Shown: positions 1-7,210 of the stretch, piece by piece
Position numbering within the stretch: the stretch's first letter is position 1
Layout of the letters: every line of letters starts with the position of its first letter
Origin: Planomonospora parontospora
GTDB taxonomy: Bacteria; Actinomycetota; Actinomycetes; Streptosporangiales; Streptosporangiaceae
Assembly (NCBI GenBank): GCA_014647935.1
Contig: BMQD01000028.1
Span: 1-59,833 of the forward strand
Length of the DNA stretch: 59,833 bases
Reading direction: 5' to 3'
Position numbers and translations under genes: made by a program
The notes under the pieces: generated by a model
Database searches by the model: none
Told to the model about the DNA's origin: nothing
What the model saw: the letters and a program-made list of their open reading frames with translations, nothing else

Positions 1-275
1 CCGCCGGAATCCGATCTCCCGCCGCCCTCGAACAAGTACCAAAACTTACGATCGGCTCAGTAGCGGCAACGCAACCAGGCTGCCGTCAAGTGATAGACGA
101 CGAGCGAGCTTCCCGTGCCAGATGCGTGCCAGAACAGGCGGGGAACCACGGTCACTCAGGGGGACTCACGGGGACTCGACCCGCCCTGACCTGCACCCCT
201 GTTTTCCCAGCTCAGCACAGCAAGATCAGTAGCCGGTTCCCAAGCTGACAGCGCGGATTCAATTCGGATCAGGCT
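1..275. other. non-coding edge with paired direct repeats
   Basis: I see no convincing coding frame here. A 9-bp direct repeat CGTGCCAGA occurs at 114-122 and 125-133, its copies 11 bp apart. The 14-mer CTCACGGGGACTCG at 165-178 is the reverse complement of 7041-7054 in the origin-like region upstream of the rep gene. Base composition is less GC-rich than in the chromosomal genes further right. This looks like integrative-element sequence, not a host gene. Confidence 0.5.
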
Positions 276-794
276 TCAGAAGCGCCGGAAGATTTCGCCT
301 TCCGTTTTCAGTATGGCCGGATCATGCTGTGAGGCAGGCCATACCTGAAGATAGTGATCATCCGTCCAGCATCGTTCCTCTTCCATTCCTCTGAGGTGGT
401 ACCGCAAGCGGTAAGTACCGGGGCCAGGAAGAAGCGGAGAAAGGTTGTGTACCTTTTCGTCGTCCCAGTCCATGAGCCATCCCACCAGGAAGACCTCGCC
501 CGACGGGGATTCGAAACTGATCTCCACGACGTCCTCATAGCCGTCAAGGTCAGCGCCTGGATCCCGGTCGGAGACAGTCACTGTGAAGGGAATCGTCCCC
601 CACTGTGGGCCTATTCTCAGGCTGGCGGTTCCTCTCCCCTCAATTTCAATGAGTCCGACGGAGTGGGCTGGTGATTCCTCCTTCCTGTCGGCGGCCCCGT
701 AGTCCCCCCGATCCAGGAGATATACCCGACCGCAGTCCTCCACTTCCACGTCCATTCGCATGGTGTGCATGACAGGAGTCTCATCTGTGCTCAT
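276..794 (-). CDS. hypothetical actinobacterial protein
   Basis: This is a soluble protein of about 172 residues with no signal peptide or membrane segment. Its core has alternating hydrophobic strands and ends with a YRLRYHLRGM stretch followed by DDHYLQVWPA. I associate that pattern with uncharacterised, probably beta-sandwich, actinobacterial proteins, but I cannot name a family function. The frame is open up to 983, but the first ~60 residues there look like non-coding sequence, so I place the start at the ATG at 794. ATGs at 770 and 761 are alternatives, and none has a good ribosome binding site. It is an orphan inside the integrative element. Confidence 0.55.
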   Translation of the reverse strand: MSTDETPVMHTMRMDVEVEDCGRVYLLDRGDYGAADRKEESPAHSVGLIEIEGRGTASLRIGPQWGTIPFTVTVSDRDPGADLDGYEDVVEISFESPSGEVFLVGWLMDWDDEKVHNLSPLLPGPGTYRLRYHLRGMEEERCWTDDHYLQVWPASQHDPAILKTEGEIFRRF

Positions 795-1393
795 GGGAGG
801 GAAGCATAGACTCCGCCAGCGACAAGATCTGCTTCCATGCGCTCCCTGGTGTTTGAGATCGGATTCCTTTTCGGGTTGCTCCGGCTTCTGCTTCGCGGAC
901 CACGGAGGGACAACTGCATCTTCGCACGCCGATGGCGGATGAAACCGCGGGCACGGCCTGATCACCGGACCATTAGAGGCCATCTATAGGAGTCAGTCTC
1001 GGTCACTCCCAGGGAGCCCTCCCCCCAGTTCACGGCCCGTACGGCCCGAGATCGGACCGATTCGCAAGCAGGTGATCCGCTGGATTTCTGGGAGCCATGT
1101 TGGGAGCCACCCGAACGGACGATCATGAACTGGGCCGTACGGATCTGAACGGCAGGAGCCCCGGCGGGCAGCAGGACGAACGGCTCTGAACGATCCTGGA
1201 CGTCGTTCGGGGACCTACGGATCAGAAGGCTGGGCCGTGCCACTCGCGTGCCAGTACGGACGGGCGACCAAGGGGAATAACGGGGACCGGCGGGGAGAGC
1301 GCTGTCCACTCTGACCTGGAGCGCAGCACGTCAGCAGAGCGCGCACCGCAGTCTTCCAAACTGATGATCACATAGACGCCGCATCGCCGAAGA
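795..1393. other. non-coding stretch with arm-like direct repeats
   Basis: No reading frame here looks real. Two pairs of short direct repeats stand out: TGGGAGCCA at 1089-1097 and 1101-1109 (12 bp apart), and CGTGCCA at 1236-1242 and 1247-1253 (11 bp apart). The second pair repeats the motif seen at 114-133. Spacing of about one helical turn is typical of integrase arm-type binding sites, but no tyrosine integrase gene is nearby. Confidence 0.45.
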
Positions 1394-1960
1394 TCAACGC
1401 TCCGGTGGAGTCCCGCCGACCGCGTGGAGGGCATCGAGGTACCCGCCACCGACGTCGAACCGGGTGATGTCCGCCGTCTTGTTCGTGGAATAGGTACGTG
1501 CCCAGTCCGCCGCCGGCCCGATCTCCTGGAGACGCAACCGCTTCCTCCGGGTGATCCCGCGAGCACGACCGATGTAACAGACATGGGGATCGATCTTCTC
1601 GATGTAGACGGCCAGGAGAGGAAACGCTTCGGTCAGCGTCTCGATCAGACCCGCGGTGGAATCAAGGTCGACCCCGGCCGGAGCCTGGACGCACTCCCCG
1701 CGCAGGGCGAGGGCACGATGGGTCATGGACGCCCCCTTCCAGCCCGCACGTGTCGCACACGTGATGTCGCGGAGCCGTACGGCCGAGTGGCCGTCGAGAT
1801 GAAGTTCGTCGGAGATGGTGTGCAGCAGTACCCACTTGCGGCCGATGCCGACCACGTAGGCATCGAGTCGATCCGCACCGTCGATCTCGCGGCTGACTCT
1901 CACGGGTTTGCCGGAACGTCGTGCTCTCTTCAGGTCCTGGAGGATCGTCCCTTTAGTCAT
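1394..1960 (-). CDS. hypothetical protein, N-terminal SH3/Sm-like barrel
   Basis: This protein of about 188 residues starts with MTKGTILQDLKRAR. The first ~70 residues contain short strands (YVVGIGRKWVLLHTISDELHLDGHSAVRLRDI). That resembles a small-barrel domain found in many actinobacterial hypothetical proteins, where a W/LL..SD..DGY..LR..D pattern recurs. The C-terminal half, including VYIEKIDPHVCYIGRARG, is unassigned. The frame is open to 1993, and the ATG at 1960 gives the more natural N-terminus. It is the distal member of a minus-strand group with the genes at 2077-2586 and 2573-2926, divergent from the XRE-TPR regulator. No function is proposed. Confidence 0.55.
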   Translation of the reverse strand: MTKGTILQDLKRARRSGKPVRVSREIDGADRLDAYVVGIGRKWVLLHTISDELHLDGHSAVRLRDITCATRAGWKGASMTHRALALRGECVQAPAGVDLDSTAGLIETLTEAFPLLAVYIEKIDPHVCYIGRARGITRRKRLRLQEIGPAADWARTYSTNKTADITRFDVGGGYLDALHAVGGTPPER

Positions 1961-2076
1961 GATCCGGATCGTCCCGCTTCGTGGAGCCGGCACTCATCCG
2001 GTTTTCGGGTCGTCGTGGACCGTCGCGGGGTCATGGAACAAAGTCATTTCCTCGACCGTCCGACCACTCCTCCCAG

Positions 2077-2586
2077 CTATGAGCCGGTTCCATCGCTTTC
2101 AGCAATGTGAACGCAGATCGAGCACACGTTCTCCAGCGTGGACAGGAACGGCGGTGACCACGAGCCGACCAGCACCGGCCGCACCATGGCCCCGCACAGG
2201 CCCTCCCGTCGTCCGGACGGCCACGCATGACGCACGACCCCGCGACCGGCACCGGACAGGCCGACACCGTACGGATTGTGATCCTCGCGTGGATGTTCGA
2301 CAGCATCAACAAGCAGGTCATCCAGGTACACATGCCAGCGCCGTGCCCCGCCCAGGAACCGGGAGGGCTCGTCGTCGAGTTCGATCAGCGCGAAGGCTCC
2401 ACCTCGCAGCAGACGCACGATGGTGCCGTGCCGGCCGAGCAGCCAGGAGGCATACGCCCGGGTACGGGCGTGACTGTGCAGGAGTTGGACGATCACCGCC
2501 CGGTCCCCCGCCCGTGGTGGTCGCCATCGCGCCCGATGCACCGCATCCGGCGAGGGCCGCGTCTTCAATTGCTCAGCGCGCGCCAT
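2077..2586 (-). CDS. hypothetical protein, coupled to upstream gene
   Basis: This protein of about 169 residues has a small basic beta-rich N-terminal half (RAVIVQLLHSHART, then GTIVRLLRGGAFALIEL and a WHVYLDDLLV strand). The C-terminus is less conserved-looking and has a CSIC pair. I do not recognise a family. The ATG at 2586 lies inside the 3' end of the preceding gene, a 14-bp overlap, which suggests translational coupling and decides the start over the in-frame codon at 2637. It is the second gene of a minus-strand operon facing the XRE-TPR regulator, inside the metE-integrated element. Confidence 0.55.
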   Translation of the reverse strand: MARAEQLKTRPSPDAVHRARWRPPRAGDRAVIVQLLHSHARTRAYASWLLGRHGTIVRLLRGGAFALIELDDEPSRFLGGARRWHVYLDDLLVDAVEHPREDHNPYGVGLSGAGRGVVRHAWPSGRREGLCGAMVRPVLVGSWSPPFLSTLENVCSICVHIAESDGTGS

Positions 2587-2926
2587 CACCGACCACCACC
2601 GCAGGGTCAGCGAGCACTGGCCGCGAAGAGTCCGCACGCAGCGCCGCGTACCGGAACGCGATCCTCCGAGCAGCCCGGACCGGATCGACCGCCGGATGCC
2701 ACGCGTAGGTGAAGCGCTGCCGCCGGTCGTCCCAGCCGGTACGCCACCAGAACCGTTCCCCGTCGCACCAGACGATCAGGCCCACCCAGACCGAGACCAG
2801 CGCCAGTCCGTAACCGTCGTGGACGTCGGCGACGATCCCGTGGGCTTCCAGCGCGCGACGGAGTTCGTGTCCCGCCCCCTCCGGAGTGGGAACAGGAGCG
2901 ATCTTGGTTGAATCCGGCCAGCTCAT
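2573..2926 (-). CDS. hypothetical protein, first gene of the divergent operon
   Basis: About 117 residues beginning MSWPDSTK. The core GHELRRALEAHGIVADVHDG followed by SVWVGLIVWCDGERFWWRTG looks like a compact alpha/beta fold rich in Trp. I know this pattern only from actinobacterial hypothetical proteins that sit beside XRE regulators. A GTG at 2998 would extend the protein by 24 residues, but it overlaps the palindrome at 2993-3011, so I prefer the ATG at 2926. The gene leads the operon read away from the XRE-TPR gene and overlaps the next gene by 14 bp. It may be controlled by the divergent regulator. Confidence 0.6.
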   Translation of the reverse strand: MSWPDSTKIAPVPTPEGAGHELRRALEAHGIVADVHDGYGLALVSVWVGLIVWCDGERFWWRTGWDDRRQRFTYAWHPAVDPVRAARRIAFRYAALRADSSRPVLADPAVVVGDGAR

Positions 2927-2992
2927 GGGCTCAGTGGACCGCCCGCGATCGGATCGGCGTAAGCGCGTGATCGGCCATGGGCGTGGGAGCCG

Positions 2993-3011
2993 TTTCACAC
3001 CCCGTGTGAAA
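2993..3011. promoter_or_regulatory. perfect palindrome between divergent operons
   Basis: TTTCACAC, a three-base CCC spacer, then GTGTGAAA form a perfect 8-bp inverted repeat. It lies between the minus-strand hypothetical operon and the plus-strand XRE-TPR gene. Position and symmetry suggest an operator, most simply for the XRE-TPR regulator itself. A TTACACT element at about 3071-3077 could be the -10 box of the plus-strand promoter. Both roles are inference. Confidence 0.5.
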
Positions 3012-3112
3012 GCGATCCAGTCGTGACCACGGCCGCCGTCAGATGATCTGTCCGAGCCCGACGAGCCTGCTTACACTCCGAACAGGAGCGACACCCCACG
3101 GAAGGCGGGTCG

Positions 3113-4459
3113 ATGGGCGAGCCGAACATGCTGCTTGACTCCCTGCTCGCCGAAGCGGGCATCTCCCATGCCGGACTCGCCGCGCGCATCAACAAGGCCA
3201 CTTCCACGGCCCGGCGTCCGACCCGCTACGACCACACCGCCGTCGCCCGATGGATCAGGGACCGGGCGATCCCCCGAGGTGACGTTCCGGAGATCATCTG
3301 CGAGATCGTCGGGAGCAAGGTCGGGCGGACTCTCTCGCTCGCGGACATCGGCATGATGCGCAACGAGGCGGCACAGGACGAGCCGGAGCTGTCCCGAGCC
3401 CTTGATCAAGCCGTCGCGCTGTGGCGGGGGGATCTCAACGACAAGGTCTTCCTGGCGGGTGCCTCGATGATCGACGGACCGGCGGCGGTCGCGCCCGTCT
3501 TCGAGTGGGAGAACCCTCCCCACGAAATGGACGTCTCCCATCGAGGCATCCGCCCGGTGACCGCGCATGACGTGCAGATGCTCAAAGACGCGCGCAACCG
3601 CTACGAGCAGATGTACCGCCGGGTCGGCGGCATACCGGTACGGCCGCGCATCGTGGCCTTCCTCAACACCAGCGTGACGCCTCTGCTGAAAGGCAGCCGC
3701 GACGACCGCACGGGGCGGGAACTGTTCCGGGCCGCGGGCGGCCTGGTCGCGTTGGCCGGCGTGTGCGCCTACGACTCCGACCGCCAGGCCCTCTCCCAGC
3801 GCTACCTGTTCCACGCCCTGCGCATGGCCAAGGCGTCCGGCAACCTGGCGTTCGGCGGCTACGTGGTCGCTCTACTGGCGAACCAGGCCATGGCGAGGGC
3901 CAGACACCGCTACGTCATCCAGTACGCCGAGACCGCGTTGCGCGGTGCCCGGGGCCACCTGAGCCCCGCCCTGGTCACCGACCTGCACACCCTCCAGGCG
4001 AAGGCGTACGCGCGGATGGGAGACCGGGCGAGCTGCCACGCGCATCTGCGCCGGTCGGAGAGCGCCGCCGCGCAGATCCACCACGATGACGAGCCGCCCG
4101 AGACCGGATACGTGCAGCCGGGATTGCTGGAGTGCCAGCACGCCGAAGCACTGAGGCGGCTCGGTGATCTCATGGCCGCCCAGGTCTACGCCGAGGAGGC
4201 GCTCCGCGCCGCCGACACCTGCCACCTACGCGGCCAGACCCACCGGCTTGCGACCTTGGCCCTCGTCCTGGCCGAACGCGGTGAGCCGGAGCAGGCCGTC
4301 ACCACCGCCGAGACGATGCTGAACCGCGCACAGGGCATGGAGTCCGGGCGCATCGCCGAACGGGTCGCCACCGTGGCCGATGCTCTGCGTCCCTTCGACG
4401 CCCGCGTGGTCAAGGAGTTCCTGACGCGTGCTCATCAGCAGGCGCGCGTGCCCTTGTAG
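3113..4459 (+). CDS. XRE-type regulator with TPR-like C-terminal region
   Basis: This is a cytoplasmic regulator of 448 residues. Residues ~5-70 form a helix-turn-helix domain (LLAEAGISHAGLAARIN, then DHTAVARWIRDRAIPRG). Residues ~190-445 are almost entirely helical, with paired-helix repeats rich in Ala and Arg (LQAKAYARMGDRASCHAHL, YAEEALRAADTCH), typical of a TPR sensor region in actinobacterial regulators. A GGAAGG ribosome binding site precedes the ATG. The Nudix gene begins 42 bp downstream and is probably co-transcribed. The divergent hypothetical operon and the palindrome at 2993-3011 make autoregulation likely. The ligand is unknown. Confidence 0.8.
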   Translation: MGEPNMLLDSLLAEAGISHAGLAARINKATSTARRPTRYDHTAVARWIRDRAIPRGDVPEIICEIVGSKVGRTLSLADIGMMRNEAAQDEPELSRALDQAVALWRGDLNDKVFLAGASMIDGPAAVAPVFEWENPPHEMDVSHRGIRPVTAHDVQMLKDARNRYEQMYRRVGGIPVRPRIVAFLNTSVTPLLKGSRDDRTGRELFRAAGGLVALAGVCAYDSDRQALSQRYLFHALRMAKASGNLAFGGYVVALLANQAMARARHRYVIQYAETALRGARGHLSPALVTDLHTLQAKAYARMGDRASCHAHLRRSESAAAQIHHDDEPPETGYVQPGLLECQHAEALRRLGDLMAAQVYAEEALRAADTCHLRGQTHRLATLALVLAERGEPEQAVTTAETMLNRAQGMESGRIAERVATVADALRPFDARVVKEFLTRAHQQARVPL

Positions 4460-4500
4460 CGTGGGGCCGAGATCAGGTCACCACACCGGGAGCACGCCGC

Positions 4501-5025
4501 ATGCGCTGGCAGGTCAACTCCGAAGAACCCCTCTACACCGATCCGTGGCTCGATGTCCGGGTGGCGGATGTGGAGCTTCCCGACGGCAGGCACCTCGACC
4601 ACCGTCTCATCCGGACCGCCCCGGGAGCCGGAGCCGTCGTCACCGACTCTCAGCGCCGGGTCCTGCTGATCTGGCGGCACCGCTTCATCACCGACTCGTG
4701 GGGATGGGAGATCCCCATCGGGAAGATCGACGACGGTGAGGAGCCGATGGCGGCGGCGGCACGCGAGGTCGAGGAGGAGACCGGCTGGCGGCCCGGGTCA
4801 CTGCGCCCGCTGCTGCGCGTCCAGCCGACCAACGGCATCTCCGACTCCGTCCACCACATCTTCCGCGCTGACAGCGCCATCCACATCGGCCCGCCGACCG
4901 AGGCGTGGGAAGCCGAGCGCATCGAATGGGTCCCGCTCGCCGACATCCGCGATCTGGTCGGCAAAGGCGACATCGTCAGCGGCACCAGCATGGCCGCCCT
5001 GCTATACGTGCTCACCGAGCCGTAG
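4501..5025 (+). CDS. Nudix hydrolase
   Basis: This Nudix pyrophosphohydrolase of 174 residues carries the complete Nudix box, with G at the start of GKIDDGEEPMAAAA and the metal-binding REVEEETGW immediately after. That matches GX5EX7REUXEEXGU. Such enzymes cleave nucleoside diphosphate-linked compounds; the substrate cannot be read from the sequence. The upstream part (LLIWRHRFITDSWGWEIP) resembles ADP-ribose pyrophosphatase-type members. It follows the XRE-TPR regulator by 42 bp, so its substrate or product may be that regulator's signal. Its last 14 bp overlap the 3' end of the convergent rep gene. Confidence 0.88.
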   Translation: MRWQVNSEEPLYTDPWLDVRVADVELPDGRHLDHRLIRTAPGAGAVVTDSQRRVLLIWRHRFITDSWGWEIPIGKIDDGEEPMAAAAREVEEETGWRPGSLRPLLRVQPTNGISDSVHHIFRADSAIHIGPPTEAWEAERIEWVPLADIRDLVGKGDIVSGTSMAALLYVLTEP

Positions 5026-6499
5026 AACGCGAACCTCCTCGATCACCGGTAGGAGACTGATCCTGGTTCCGCCTCTCGCGGGCGATCCGGCGCGCGGTGG
5101 CGACGCGCTGGCGGGCGAGTTCGGCCCAGAAGGCTTCGCCGTGCCGGTGGCCGCTCCCGGCGTACCGCCATTCCCCGATCGTGACCGTCTCGGGTCCCTC
5201 CGCAGGGTCGGGCAGCCCGAGCGCCTGCCGTGCCTCTTCGGCCCGGTGGTCGGCCCGTACCCGGCGGAGATCGCCGAGGGTGACCGAGTAGCGGCGTGAC
5301 TTGGTCGAGAAGTGCCCGCCGTAGCCGAGCGTGTGAGCCCACTTCCGCAGCGGGACGTCCCGGTACTCCGGAAGGTCACCGAGGCTGAAACAGGCGTAGA
5401 TCATGCGCCGTACGTGCTCGGTCACGTCGAGGCGGGCGACCTCCCATGCCTGCCGGATCGGCCGGTCCACGCCTCCGCCCGACTCCGCTCCCTTGGTCGC
5501 GTACTTGGCGATGTAGCCCGCCACCCGCTTGTCGGACACGCCGTCGAGGTCGGCCGAGACGTAGACCGGTTCCACGTCGAGCTGTCTGCCCCAGCGCAGC
5601 ACGAGCGGGGCAGCCCCTTCCGCGTTCTCCTCCGCCTCCCCACCGGCCGAAGCCGGGGAGGGGACGGGAACGGCGACCTCTCCCGCAGCCTGCCGGATCG
5701 CCTGATCCAGCATCGGGACCGTGGCCCAGTCCGGCGGAGGCGACTCCGGACCGTCCGGACCGTCGAGGCGGATCACGGCGTGGAAGTGGACTAAGCCCCG
5801 CGCCTGGTACTCGGCGACCTTGGCATACGACAGCCGCAGCCGCCGCCGCAGTTCGGTACGGCTGACGCCGAGCAGCCGGGCGAAGACCGCCGGAAGCCCG
5901 AGGGTGAAGCGCCGCCAGAGTTCGCCCGCGTGGGCGTTCCACAGCACCGCGCCCGCGTAGTCGTAGCAGTCCGCGCAGAGCGGTTGCCCGACCTGGGGGT
6001 CATCGCGGTCGTGACGCGCGCCGCAGCCTGCCTGGAGCCCGTGCGGGCAGACGGGATCATCCCGCCGGGGACGGCAGGGCAGGACCTTGCCGCCCTTCTC
6101 CCGGTGCGCGTGGACCGCGCCGAAGGACGGGGCCGTGAAGGTGGCGAACACGCGGGGATGCGCGCTCACCTCCTCCGGGACGCCCTTGCCGCCCCGCAGG
6201 CCGGACAGGATCAAATGGAACGTGTCGTCACGGTAGGTCTGTGAGCAGGCCGGGCAGACCGAGGCCCGCCGGTTGCCGCACGCGGTGAGCAGGAACCCGG
6301 TGGGTTCGTCGGCCGTTCGGTAGACGTCCAGGACCTCACCCGTTCCGGCGTCCACGGTCAGCCGTTCACCGCGGAGCCGGATCGGATGAGCGCAGCCGCC
6401 GGTTGCTCGCACCATCTGTTGCCACCGGGCGAAGTCGGGCATGGCCGCCCGCTGCATGGCGGCCATCAGATCAGGGGACAGGGAAGGGACGTTGCTCAC
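5012..6499 (-). CDS. repSA: RepSA-type rolling-circle replication initiator
   Basis: This protein of about 495 residues matches the replication initiators of actinomycete integrative elements of the pSAM2 type. Cysteine clusters lie near residues 74-85 (CGNRRASVCPAC) and 142-178. An HUH-type metal motif (HFH, ~238-240) lies in GLVHFHAVIRLDG, and candidate catalytic tyrosines are in GYIAKYATKG (~329 and 333). The protein would nick the element's double-strand origin and start replication. I chose the GTG at 6499 because it overlaps the stop of the 84-residue gene by 4 bp (GTGA). The frame is open to 6592. No transfer gene (FtsK/TraB-like) is visible, so the rest of the element presumably lies to the left. 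Confidence 0.88.
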   Translation of the reverse strand: MSNVPSLSPDLMAAMQRAAMPDFARWQQMVRATGGCAHPIRLRGERLTVDAGTGEVLDVYRTADEPTGFLLTACGNRRASVCPACSQTYRDDTFHLILSGLRGGKGVPEEVSAHPRVFATFTAPSFGAVHAHREKGGKVLPCRPRRDDPVCPHGLQAGCGARHDRDDPQVGQPLCADCYDYAGAVLWNAHAGELWRRFTLGLPAVFARLLGVSRTELRRRLRLSYAKVAEYQARGLVHFHAVIRLDGPDGPESPPPDWATVPMLDQAIRQAAGEVAVPVPSPASAGGEAEENAEGAAPLVLRWGRQLDVEPVYVSADLDGVSDKRVAGYIAKYATKGAESGGGVDRPIRQAWEVARLDVTEHVRRMIYACFSLGDLPEYRDVPLRKWAHTLGYGGHFSTKSRRYSVTLGDLRRVRADHRAEEARQALGLPDPAEGPETVTIGEWRYAGSGHRHGEAFWAELARQRVATARRIARERRNQDQSPTGDRGGSRSTAR

Positions 6500-6750
6500 G
6501 CGGCATCCCTCCCGTCCTCGCGGGACGGGGATTCGGCACGAGTCGGCCCGTCGGCCAGCTCTATGCCGTGAATGGCAGCGATGCGCCGCCATTTCTCAGG
6601 CGACCACCGAGGCGACTCGGCAATCTTGCGCTTGGACCACTCCCGTACAAGCGCGGCATGGGGTACCAGTTCCGGAGGTACCAACAGGCTCCTTTCCTCG
6701 CAGGGAGCCGCCGCCTGATTCGGAAAAGGGTGCGCGCCGTCACCAGACAT
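6496..6750 (-). CDS. small accessory protein coupled to repSA
   Basis: This is an 84-residue basic protein. Its C-terminal half, VREWSKRKIAESPRWSPEKWRRIAAIHG, is helical and could bind DNA. Its stop overlaps the rep GTG by 4 bp, so the two genes are almost certainly translated together. Small genes in this position are common upstream of RepSA-type initiators in actinomycete integrative elements, usually unnamed. No ribosome binding site is obvious before the ATG at 6750, so a shorter form is possible. A regulatory or replication-accessory role is inference. Confidence 0.6.
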   Translation of the reverse strand: MSGDGAHPFPNQAAAPCEERSLLVPPELVPHAALVREWSKRKIAESPRWSPEKWRRIAAIHGIELADGPTRAESPSREDGRDAA

Positions 6751-7040
6751 GCCGACGTTGCATGCCTGCGGTTGTGTTGGCGCTGATCAGCGAGGGGTAT
6801 GGAGTGTCTTCATGCGACGGTGAACCAGTGAGCGCTGCCAGTCGTGCGGCCTACCGCTGGCCGGGTCCCCCAGCGGAACGGCTTTCTCTCTTTTTCATGC
6901 CCGGCGGCTTTGTGCGCTCGAATCTGTCGCTGCTGGTTTCTCGCTGTCTTCCCGAATGACGAAGGCTTTTCGGTACCTACGTTTCTACCACCGACCAACG
7001 GAATTACGCAGGTGCGAGTTCCGCAGGATGCCGTTCCCCG

Positions 7041-7104
7041 CGAGTCCCCGTGAGCGTCCGTGGATGTCCACAGGCGTCCGGGAGAGTCCCATGTCGTCCC
7101 GTCC
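7041..7104. repeat. phased GTCC array, candidate rep origin
   Basis: GTCC occurs at 7044, 7056, 7066, 7076, 7086 and 7096, with another at 7101. From 7056 to 7096 the spacing is exactly 10 bp. Five motifs on the same helical face upstream of a rolling-circle rep operon look like iterons or an initiator-binding site. Part of the array, 7041-7054, recurs inverted at 165-178. Confidence 0.5.
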
Positions 7105-7129
7105 AGTACGGCCTTCACGGGCAACAAGT

Positions 7130-7169
7130 AAGGGAGCTGTCACCTGAAGGTCAGGCACTCAGCTCCCTT
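7130..7169. terminator. hairpin with 10-bp perfect stem
   Basis: AAGGGAGCTG at 7130-7139 and its reverse complement at 7160-7169 flank a 20-base loop. It lies 40 bp downstream of the WD40 stop codon on the minus strand, so it is most simply that gene's terminator. A replication-related structure (single-strand origin) is the alternative, given the adjacent GTCC array. Confidence 0.5.
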
Positions 7170-7210
7170 GGTAGATCGAGGACGTCTTGAGACGCCCTCG
7201 ACGAGTCTTC

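Larger units (their letters stand above)
6751..7210. other. non-coding region with origin-like features
   Basis: I find no convincing gene here. The stretch contains the 12-bp palindrome CGCTGATCAGCG at 6781-6792 just upstream of the small rep-operon gene, the GTCC array at 7041-7104, and a strong hairpin at 7130-7169. Its position upstream of the rep operon makes it the best candidate for the element's origin of replication and rep control region. Confidence 0.5.
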
